A DNA stretch of 7,366 bases from an uncultured Oscillospiraceae bacterium (GTDB lineage Bacteria > Bacillota > Clostridia > Oscillospirales > Oscillospiraceae). The notes under the pieces were generated by a model. It had not been told where the DNA came from and made no database searches. It worked only from the letters and a program-made list of their open reading frames with translations. Made by a program: the position numbers and the translations under genes. Position 1 is the first letter of the stretch, and every line of letters begins with the position of its first letter. Location of the stretch: the NCBI GenBank assembly GCA_904398675.1, contig CAJFPI010000134.1, positions 1-7,366 on the forward strand, read 5' to 3'. Below are positions 1 to 4,989 of the stretch, piece by piece.

Positions 1-237
1 AGTGAAAGCCAGCGTCTTTTAGGCGCTGGCCGCACTATGCCCTTTTAGGGCTTGTTCAAGCCACGCGTTTCACGCGTGGTCTTGACTATGCAAAAGCAAA
101 GCAAAAGGGCCATGTGCCGATTTCAGCGGCACGGCCATGAAATCCAAGCGCGTGGGCCGGGACGGCCCGCATGCGCAACAACTTCATGCGCCCGGGCCTT
201 TGCCTGCGTTCGTGGTGCGCCCGTGGCGCATGAAGTT
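1..237. other. Gene-free stretch packed with inverted repeats
   Basis: No convincing gene is seen here. Stems read directly: GCCAGCG 8-14 with CGCTGGC 24-30, extended by AGTG 1-4 with CACT 33-36; GCCC 39-42 with GGGC 48-51; CAAGCCACGCG 57-67 with CGCGTGG-t-CTTG 73-84; GTGCCG 114-119 with CGGCAC 127-132; GGGCC 154-158 with GGCCC 164-168, flanked by GCGC 148-151 and 173-176; and the long stem 180-237. ACTATGC occurs twice as a direct repeat (34-40 and 85-91), and GCCCTTTT 39-46 is complementary to AAAAGGGC 103-110. On the minus strand this is the region downstream of trxA, so it could be a structured 3' UTR, a separate structured RNA, or a non-autonomous hairpin-ended element (IS200/IS605- or REP-like). 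The sequence does not decide between these, and I see no transposase. Confidence 0.6.
180..237. repeat. Long imperfect inverted repeat just past the trxA stop
   Basis: AACTTCATGCGCC at 180-192 is perfectly complementary to GGCGCATGAAGTT at 225-237. The pairing continues inward with CGGGC 193-197 and GCCCG 219-223, with T224 bulged, so about 18 base pairs close a 21-base loop (198-218). The distal arm ends 3 bases before the stop codon of trxA on the minus strand. In the trxA mRNA the stem forms right after translation ends but is followed by TTGTTGCGCA rather than a U-run. It is therefore not a canonical intrinsic terminator; 3'-end protection or a mobile-element end are alternatives. Confidence 0.75.
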
Positions 238-240
238 TCT

Positions 241-567
241 TTACTGGGCTGCCGCCCGCTCCATAGCGGCCAGAATCTGTTCCCGGCTCTGCCCGCCCAC
301 CAGACGGTCCGCCTCCCGCCCCTGGTGAAAGATGACCAGGGTGGGGACGCTCATGATCCGGAACCGCTGGACCAGGTTCGGCGTCTGGTCCACATCCGCC
401 TTACACACCTTGAACCGCCCGGCGCCCTCCGCTGCCACGATTTCCACTGTGGGCGAGAGCAGCTGGCAGGGGCCGCACCAGGTGGCGTAGAAATCCAGCA
501 GGACCGGCAGCTCGCTGTTTTCCACCTCGCCGATAAAATTCGTATCATTGACTTCTGTTACCGACAT
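241..567 (-). CDS. trxA: Thioredoxin
   Basis: A cytoplasmic thioredoxin of 108 residues, the usual length for the family. It reduces protein disulfides and is itself recharged by thioredoxin reductase. The redox motif WCGPC lies at residues 30-34 (Cys31 and Cys34), the buried Asp at residue 25 within LLDFYA, and the cis-proline Pro75 in the SVPT segment. An extra Cys55 sits in the KVCKADVD strand. I chose the start at 567 (MSVTEVND) because a GGGGAGG Shine-Dalgarno lies 7 bases upstream. The frame extends upstream to about 699, but that stretch covers the promoter and a GC-rich leader and is unlike thioredoxin. It is divergent from trxB, which encodes the probable recycling enzyme. The identification is firm; which target proteins it serves cannot be read from sequence. 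Confidence 0.97.
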   Translation of the reverse strand: MSVTEVNDTNFIGEVENSELPVLLDFYATWCGPCQLLSPTVEIVAAEGAGRFKVCKADVDQTPNLVQRFRIMSVPTLVIFHQGREADRLVGGQSREQILAAMERAAAQ

Positions 568-594
568 TAAATTGCCTCCCCTCAAGTCTTGTGC

Positions 595-634
595 CTCCGG
601 CAAAGGCGGCGGGTGCTGCCGCCACGGGCCGGAG
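595..634 (-). promoter_or_regulatory. Nested hairpin in the trxA 5' leader
   Basis: Two nested stems are seen. The outer one pairs CTCCGG 595-600 with CCGGAG 629-634, and the inner one pairs GGCGGC 605-610 with GCCGCC 618-623. A palindrome ATGGATCCAT lies next to it at 635-644. If trxA starts transcription near 658, as its -10 element predicts, the leader is about 90 bases and this structure lies between the cap end and the Shine-Dalgarno at 574-580. It may stabilise the mRNA or affect translation. It does not match any riboswitch class that I recognise. Confidence 0.5.
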
Positions 635-664
635 ATGGATCCATACTGCCATGTAATATGCTCT

Positions 665-692
665 ATTATACAAGAAAGAATACGGGAATCAA
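665..692 (-). promoter_or_regulatory. trxA promoter (sigma-A type)
   Basis: On the minus strand a perfect TATAAT (plus positions 665-670) is preceded, after a 16-base spacer, by TTGATT (687-692), which matches the -35 consensus at four of six positions. The expected transcription start is near 658. The site lies back to back with the trxB promoter. Confidence 0.75.
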
Positions 693-707
693 GAAACAAA
701 CTGTAAA

Positions 708-736
708 TTGACAGAAGAGAAGGGATGGGGGATAAT
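708..736 (+). promoter_or_regulatory. trxB promoter (sigma-A type)
   Basis: A perfect -35 TTGACA at 708-713 and -10 GATAAT at 731-736 (five of six) are separated by the optimal 17 bases. The expected transcription start is near 743, giving a leader of about 50 bases. The TTG of this -35 box is in frame with trxB but cannot be its start codon, because it lies upstream of the predicted transcription start. Confidence 0.85.
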
Positions 737-791
737 ACAATGGAACAAGGCGGCGGGCGACTGCCGCTCTCTGGGGAAAGGAGCAGGAAAG

Positions 792-1703
792 ATGTATGAT
801 ATCGTGATCATCGGCGGAGGACCCGCGGGGCTGACCGCGGCCATCTACGCCATCCGGGCGGGTCTTCGGCTTTTGGTGCTGGAGGAGGGACAGCTGGGGG
901 GGCAGGTGGCGGTGTCGGCGGAGGTGGAGAACTATCCGGCCGTGCCCCACACCATGGGGTGGAAACTGGCCTTTGACATGGCCCAGCAGGTACAGGGCAT
1001 GGACGTCCCCATCCGCTACGAGCAGGTGCTGGGACTGGAGGACCATGGGGCGGAAAAGACCGTTGTGACCAGCGCCGGCAGCTATTCCTGCCGGGCGGTG
1101 GTGATTGCCAACGGGGCCCGGCGGCGGAAACTGGGCTGCCCCGGGGAGGACACCTTCCTGGGCCGGGGCGTCAGCTACTGCGCCACCTGCGACGGGGCCT
1201 TTTTCCGGGGGAAGGACGTGGCGGTGATGGGCGGGGGCAACACCGCCCTGGAGGACGCCATCTACCTCTCCGGCATCTGCCGTAGCGTCACCCTCCTCTT
1301 CCGCCGCCAGGCGCCCACCGCCCAGCGCCGCCTGGTGGAGACCGCCCAGAGCCGGGCCAATCTCCGCATGCTGCCCCTGACCCGGGTGGCGGCCATCGAG
1401 GGGGAGGAGATGGTCCGCTCCCTGACCCTGTGCGGGCCTGATGGGGAGGAGAAGGGGAGCCTCCCGGTGTCCGGTATTTTTGTCGCCATCGGGCTGGCCC
1501 CGGACAACGCACGGTTTGCCCCTCTGGTGGCGCTGGACGAATATGGCTATATCGTCTCCGACGAGGCCTGCAAGACCAATGTGCCGGGGATCTTCTGCGC
1601 CGGGGACACCCGGACCAAGCTCCTGCGGCAGATCGTCACCGCCGTATCCGACGGGGCGGTGGCCGCCACCCAGGCCGAGCGGTATATCGCCTCCCTGGGC
1701 TGA
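792..1703 (+). CDS. trxB: Thioredoxin reductase (flavoprotein)
   Basis: A 303-residue low-molecular-weight thioredoxin reductase that transfers electrons through FAD and a Cys pair to thioredoxin. The N-terminal FAD site GGGPAG is at residues 8-13, the redox motif CATC at 130-133 (YCATCDG), the second dinucleotide fold GGGNTALED at 147-155, and the C-terminal FAD segment at 266-292 (GIFCAGD, LRQIVTA, DGAVAA). Start 792 is chosen because AAGGAG at 778-783 sits 8 bases upstream and the promoter rules out the earlier TTG at 708. One oddity: the NADPH-phosphate motif HRRxxxR reads FRRQAPT (residues 170-176). The first two arginines are kept, but the histidine and third arginine are replaced, so donor specificity is less certain. 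Divergent trxA is the likely partner. Alkyl hydroperoxide reductase F is excluded by length. Confidence 0.95.
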   Translation: MYDIVIIGGGPAGLTAAIYAIRAGLRLLVLEEGQLGGQVAVSAEVENYPAVPHTMGWKLAFDMAQQVQGMDVPIRYEQVLGLEDHGAEKTVVTSAGSYSCRAVVIANGARRRKLGCPGEDTFLGRGVSYCATCDGAFFRGKDVAVMGGGNTALEDAIYLSGICRSVTLLFRRQAPTAQRRLVETAQSRANLRMLPLTRVAAIEGEEMVRSLTLCGPDGEEKGSLPVSGIFVAIGLAPDNARFAPLVALDEYGYIVSDEACKTNVPGIFCAGDTRTKLLRQIVTAVSDGAVAATQAERYIASLG

Positions 1704-1732
1704 TTGCCTTTTGGGAAAAACTGTGCTATACT
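1704..1732 (+). promoter_or_regulatory. Probable lspA-rluD promoter, extended -10
   Basis: TTGCCT at 1704-1709 and TATACT at 1727-1732 are spaced by 17 bases, and the -10 box is preceded by TGC at 1724-1726 (an extended -10). The expected start near 1739 falls inside the first arm of the trxB terminator stem, so the lspA mRNA would begin with or within that hairpin. Confidence 0.65.
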
Positions 1733-1736
1733 GCGG

Positions 1737-1769
1737 GGGAGGCCGGTCGGTCCGGCCTCCCAATTTTTT
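1737..1769 (+). terminator. Intrinsic terminator of trxB
   Basis: A perfect 10-bp stem, GGGAGGCCGG 1737-1746 with CCGGCCTCCC 1752-1761, closes a 5-base loop and is followed by AA and six T (1764-1769). It ends 17 bases before the lspA start codon, so it separates trxB from lspA while overlapping the likely lspA transcription start. Confidence 0.85.
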
Positions 1770-1786
1770 CGGCAAGGAGAAAAACT

Positions 1787-2293
1787 ATGGTGTATGTGGC
1801 TGCGGCGGTGCTGCTGTTTCTGGGGGACCAGGCCCTCAAGCTGTGGGTGTCCGGGAATTTTGCCCTCTTTGAGACGCGGCCGTTTCTGCCGGGCTTTGTG
1901 GAACTGAAGTATGTACAGAACACGGGGGGAGGCTGGTCGGTGCTCAGCGAGCACACCTGGCTTTTAAGCCTGCTTACGGCGCTGATCATCGCGGCGGTGG
2001 CGGTGCTGCTGGCCCGGCGGATCGTGCGCCACCCCCTGGGGCTCTGGGCCTGCACGCTGATTCTGGCGGGGGGGCTCGGCAACCTGGTGGACCGGCTGCG
2101 CCTGGGCTATGTGGTGGATATGTTCAATTTCCAGTTTATCACCTTCCCGGTGTTCAACATTGCGGACATGTGCATCGTGGCCGGGATGATCCTGGGGGCG
2201 GTGTACTACCTCTTCATCTACGACAAGACCGACGCGCCCCGGAAGGGGGAGGAGGCAGGGAATGGAGACTCTCCGTCTGACAGCGGCCAGTGA
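1787..2293 (+). CDS. lspA: Lipoprotein signal peptidase (signal peptidase II)
   Basis: An integral membrane aspartyl peptidase of 168 residues that removes signal peptides from lipoproteins just before the lipid-modified cysteine. The family landmarks are all present: DQ at residues 14-15 with Lys18, the periplasmic NTGGGWS segment at 45-51, GNLVDR at 98-103, and the catalytic aspartates Asp111 (in VVDMF) and Asp127 (in FNIAD). Four hydrophobic segments lie near residues 2-21, 57-77, 84-102 and 121-145, followed by a charged hydrophilic tail of about 20 residues that overlaps the next gene. The NTGGGWS segment has Gly-Gly where NTGAAFS is common. The Shine-Dalgarno is AAGGAG at 1774-1779. It is the first gene of an operon with the RluD-type synthase, an arrangement also known from Bacillus (lspA-ylyB). 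A likely substrate, a lipoprotein with an LAGC lipobox, is encoded two genes downstream. Confidence 0.97.
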   Translation: MVYVAAAVLLFLGDQALKLWVSGNFALFETRPFLPGFVELKYVQNTGGGWSVLSEHTWLLSLLTALIIAAVAVLLARRIVRHPLGLWACTLILAGGLGNLVDRLRLGYVVDMFNFQFITFPVFNIADMCIVAGMILGAVYYLFIYDKTDAPRKGEEAGNGDSPSDSGQ

Positions 2294-3176
2294 GGACGCA
2301 GGGCTGCGGCTGGACGCCTACCTCGCCCAGGCGGTGGAGGGGCTGACCCGCTCGGCGGCCCAGCGGCTCATTGCCGAGGGGCAGGTCCTCTGCGGCGGCG
2401 TTGTTCCCGCGAAGAGCGCCAGGCTCGCCGGCGGGGAGGAGATCCAGGTGACGCTGCCGGAGCCGGAGCCGGCGGAGGCGGTGCCCCAGGCCATCCCGCT
2501 GGACGTGGTCTACGAGGACGAGGATGTGATCGTGGTGAACAAGCCCGTGGGCATGGTGGTCCACCCCGCCCCGGGCCACCCGGACGGCACGCTGGTCAAC
2601 GCCCTGCTCTTCCACTGCGGGGCGAGCCTCAGCGGTGTGGGCGGCGCCCTGCGCCCCGGCATCGTCCACCGCATTGACCGGGACACCAGCGGCCTCATTA
2701 TTGCGGCGAAAAATGACGCGGCCCACCTCGCCCTCTCCGCCCAGCTTCAGGACCACAGCCTGTGCCGGACCTATGAGGCGGTGGCCCAGGGCCGCTTTCG
2801 GGAGGACAGGGGGACCGTGGACGCCCCCATTGCCCGCCACCCCACGGACCGCAAGCGCATGGCCATTGTGGAGGGGGGGCGGCGGGCGGTGACCCACTGG
2901 GAGGTGCTGGGCCGCTACAGCGGCTATACCCACATCCGCTGCCGCCTGGAGACCGGCCGCACCCACCAGATCCGGGTCCATATGGCCTCCATCGGCCACC
3001 CCCTCTACGGCGACACGGTCTACGGCGCAAAGCCGGCGGCGGACATGCCGGGGCAGTGCCTCCACGCCGCCGCCCTTACCTTCCGCCATCCCCGCACCGG
3101 GGAGGAGATCACCCTCACCTGCCCCCTGCCCCAGTCCTTCCAGCAGCTGCTGGGCAAGCTGCGGCGGATGGGGTGA
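2262..3176 (+). CDS. rluD: RluA/RluD-family pseudouridine synthase
   Basis: A cytoplasmic RNA-modifying enzyme of 304 residues that isomerises uridine to pseudouridine, by family most likely in 23S rRNA. An S4 RNA-binding domain spans about residues 14-62 (RLDAYLAQ onward). The catalytic domain begins near VVYEDEDVIVVNKP (82-95), carries HPAPGH at 101-106, and has the active-site motif HRIDRDTSGL at 136-145 with the nucleophile Asp139. The later conserved segment LETGRTHQIRVH is also present. ATG 2262 has AGGAGG at 2250-2255 six bases upstream, and the gene overlaps the end of lspA by 32 bases, suggesting coupled expression. RluD-type specificity (helix 69) is inferred from the S4 domain and context. 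RluC or another RluA-family specificity remains possible. Confidence 0.93.
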   Translation: METLRLTAASEDAGLRLDAYLAQAVEGLTRSAAQRLIAEGQVLCGGVVPAKSARLAGGEEIQVTLPEPEPAEAVPQAIPLDVVYEDEDVIVVNKPVGMVVHPAPGHPDGTLVNALLFHCGASLSGVGGALRPGIVHRIDRDTSGLIIAAKNDAAHLALSAQLQDHSLCRTYEAVAQGRFREDRGTVDAPIARHPTDRKRMAIVEGGRRAVTHWEVLGRYSGYTHIRCRLETGRTHQIRVHMASIGHPLYGDTVYGAKPAADMPGQCLHAAALTFRHPRTGEEITLTCPLPQSFQQLLGKLRRMG

Positions 3177-3194
3177 GGCCAATCCGATCAACGA

Positions 3195-3239
3195 CAAAGG
3201 AGACGATTTGCACGCAAATCGTCTCCTTTGGAACTTTTT
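3195..3239 (+). terminator. Intrinsic terminator of the lspA-rluD operon
   Basis: A perfect 16-bp inverted repeat, CAAAGGAGACGATTTG 3195-3210 with its complement 3215-3230, closes a 4-base loop. It is followed after GAAC by five T (3235-3239). It begins 18 bases after the rluD stop. Such a long perfect palindrome could also bind a protein, but position and T-run favour termination. The inner frame reading from 3208 through this hairpin is not coding. Confidence 0.85.
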
Positions 3240-3291
3240 CAGGAGTGTTTCGTCTGAAGAGGTAAAGAACGCTTTGGAGAGGAGGTTTCCC

Positions 3292-4827
3292 ATGAGACGA
3301 CTGCTCGCTGTCATGCTGCTGTCCCTCATATTGGCTGGCTGTTCGCGCTCCCCGCTGCCCAGCGATCAGCCGCCTGACCAGACGCCGATTCAGAATGACC
3401 CTGCTGCCCAGGAAGCCGTGCTTTTGGACCAAATCGAGGCGGTGGACGACGCCTGCCGGGAGATTGCAGAGGCGTACGCCTTTGCCTTTGGGGATTCCCT
3501 GTCCTTCCGCCAGGGGGAGACAGTGGCCTTCGCCGATGTGTTCCCCTACTTCCTCTGCGCCGGCGTCTACCGGCTGGACCAGGAGGCGCTCTACAGCCTG
3601 CCGGAGCTGGCGGCCTGCCGGGATGATCGGTCCGGGGTCTACCATCTGCCGGAGGGGACGGCGGAGGAGCTGGTGGAGCGGGGGATCCTTACAGAGGAGG
3701 ATCTGCCGGAGGCGTGGCGGGAGGGGGATGTCTACCAGATCCCGGTCCCCTTTTTCACCGTGCGGCGGGAGCTGTACCCTTACCTGGATGCTGAGACCAA
3801 TACTTTCTCTGATGTCCCTGCCGGACTGGTGGACGGCTACCTTACAGAGAAGTTTCCCACCACCGTGGACCATACCGGCATCGACGCCTATGACCCTGAT
3901 ACGGACACCTATTCCTTTACCCCCCTTGCCGGAGACTTTTATTATGATCTGACCTTCGGCTCTTCAAGCCTGGCTCTGGATGGCGTCTGCATGCTTCCCG
4001 TTATTGTAGCCCCCTCCGGGGAGACGGCGGCGGGGGCGGCCGCAGGCTATCAGCTCTCCTTTGAGATCCTGATGCAAGACGGAGAATACCGGTTCCAGGC
4101 GGTGGAAACGTTCCCGCTCTCCCCATGGGATGTCTATGAGCCGTCGGAAGACCTGGATGCTCTGGCGGCGCTCCTCGCCCGACGCACCGGGACAGCGGCG
4201 GCGGATGAGGAGCTGATCCGGGCGGTGTTTGACTATCAGCAGCAGGGCGGCCGGCGGCTGTATGAGTGGTCCCTGCTGCCTGCCTTCTCCCCGGAGAGTC
4301 CGCCAGACTGGGAGGAGCTGTCCCTGTACATTTTCATGATGTGCGAAGAGACGGGGAAGGACCCGTCAGGCTACAGCACCATGACCGCCCAGGCATTTGA
4401 CGTCACGGCGGCCCGTTACTTTGAGGATGCGGCCTATACGCATCAGGACTCCGGCTACTTCACCTATGCCGACGGCGTCTATACCTCCACCGGCTGGGGG
4501 GATATTGCCGGGGATCTTCTCCTGCCGGCCTCCCTGACCTGCCATGGGGGCAGTGTCTACACCATGGAGCTTGTGGGCTATCGTTTCTGGGAGTGGGACT
4601 TCCCTGGGGAAAGTGATCTCAGCCCGCTGATGGAGGCTATTCTGGCAGCCGGCGGCGGCCGGTGGCCGGTGTACAAGCAGGGGGCTCTGCTGGGGGCCTA
4701 TCTGGATGAAACCGTCCGGGAGAGCCTGCCGGTCTCCTCCCGGATGACGGTGACCTTCCGCCTTACCGGGGAGGAGGGGGCTCCCTTCCGGTACATCGCC
4801 TGCACGCGGCTGGACGCGGAGGAATAG
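3292..4827 (+). CDS. Lipoprotein of unknown function with a duplicated domain
   Basis: I do not recognise a named family. The 511-residue product starts with a short signal peptide: MRRLL, a hydrophobic core, then lipobox LAGC with lipidated Cys17. It should be an exported membrane-anchored lipoprotein processed by LspA. A Ser/Pro/Asp/Gln-rich linker (about 18-40) is followed by acidic, aromatic-rich sequence. Two segments resemble each other: about 154-250 (FFTVRREL, VPAGLVDGYLTEKF, YDPDTDTYSF, then strands) and about 364-511 (AFDVTAARYF, YFTYADGVYTSTGWGD, then strands). The pattern suggests a divergent internal duplication of one mostly beta domain. The start is set by GAGAGGAGG ending 6 bases before ATG 3292; the frame runs further upstream, into the preceding terminator. 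No enzyme motif is seen. It is flanked by terminators on both sides, so probably monocistronic, yet I see no strong promoter in 3240-3291. Confidence 0.88.
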   Translation: MRRLLAVMLLSLILAGCSRSPLPSDQPPDQTPIQNDPAAQEAVLLDQIEAVDDACREIAEAYAFAFGDSLSFRQGETVAFADVFPYFLCAGVYRLDQEALYSLPELAACRDDRSGVYHLPEGTAEELVERGILTEEDLPEAWREGDVYQIPVPFFTVRRELYPYLDAETNTFSDVPAGLVDGYLTEKFPTTVDHTGIDAYDPDTDTYSFTPLAGDFYYDLTFGSSSLALDGVCMLPVIVAPSGETAAGAAAGYQLSFEILMQDGEYRFQAVETFPLSPWDVYEPSEDLDALAALLARRTGTAAADEELIRAVFDYQQQGGRRLYEWSLLPAFSPESPPDWEELSLYIFMMCEETGKDPSGYSTMTAQAFDVTAARYFEDAAYTHQDSGYFTYADGVYTSTGWGDIAGDLLLPASLTCHGGSVYTMELVGYRFWEWDFPGESDLSPLMEAILAAGGGRWPVYKQGALLGAYLDETVRESLPVSSRMTVTFRLTGEEGAPFRYIACTRLDAEE

Positions 4828-4856
4828 ACAGAATATCGGCCCCAATCCATTTAAAC

Positions 4857-4895
4857 GGAGGGCGCCCCGCTGGGCGGGGCGCCCTCCAATTTTTT
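4857..4895 (+). terminator. Intrinsic terminator of the lipoprotein gene
   Basis: A perfect 14-bp GC-rich stem, GGAGGGCGCCCCGC 4857-4870 with GCGGGGCGCCCTCC 4874-4887, has a 3-base loop and is followed by AA and six T (4890-4895). The base of the stem and tail (CCTCC then AATTTTTT) closely resembles that of the trxB terminator. Confidence 0.93.
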
Positions 4896-4945
4896 CCTCC
4901 GGCAGGGGAAAGAGACGGCCTTCCCGCCTTTTCGCCGGTTTTATC

Positions 4946-4954
4946 TGCTATTCT
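4946..4954 (+). promoter_or_regulatory. Possible noc promoter (extended -10)
   Basis: TGC directly precedes TATTCT at 4949-4954, an extended -10 matching TATAAT at four of six positions. No good -35 lies 16-18 bases upstream; TTTTCG at 4929-4934 is too close. The expected start near 4961 would give a short leader. This is moderate evidence only. Confidence 0.45.
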
Positions 4955-4975
4955 ATAGGCAAAACAAAAGAAAAT

Positions 4976-4981
4976 AGGAGG
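4976..4981 (+). promoter_or_regulatory. Shine-Dalgarno deciding the noc start
   Basis: A perfect AGGAGG lies only 2 bases before the ATG at 4984 but 8 bases before the in-frame ATG at 4990. The second ATG therefore fits the normal spacing and is the preferred start. Confidence 0.7.
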
Positions 4982-4989
4982 AAATGTCT

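Noticed and set aside
67..79. GTTTCACG resembles the left half of a parS site (TGTTTCACGTGAAACA), with a ParB-family gene in the window
   Set aside because: Only eight bases match, and the right half (CGTGG instead of TGAAACA) does not. The stretch is explained by the CCACGCG/CGCGTGG hairpin.
1..240. CRISPR array, because of many short repeats
   Set aside because: The stems differ from one another, and there are no equal-length repeats with regular spacers.
52..570. Plus-strand open frames across the hairpin region and trxA
   Set aside because: They run antisense to a certain trxA, have no ribosome-binding site, and give low-complexity Arg/Pro/His-rich products.
595..644. Riboswitch or T-box in the trxA leader
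   Set aside because: Only a nested hairpin is seen. There is no T-box sequence, no recognisable aptamer core, and no terminator before trxA.
708..791. N-terminal extension of TrxB from TTG 708
   Set aside because: TTG is part of the perfect -35 box and lies upstream of the predicted transcription start. The family sequence begins at MYDIVIIGGG (792), with AAGGAG at proper spacing.
3208..3291. Upstream extension of the lipoprotein from TTG 3208
   Set aside because: It would start inside the rluD terminator hairpin and bury the signal peptide. ATG 3292 has its own strong Shine-Dalgarno.
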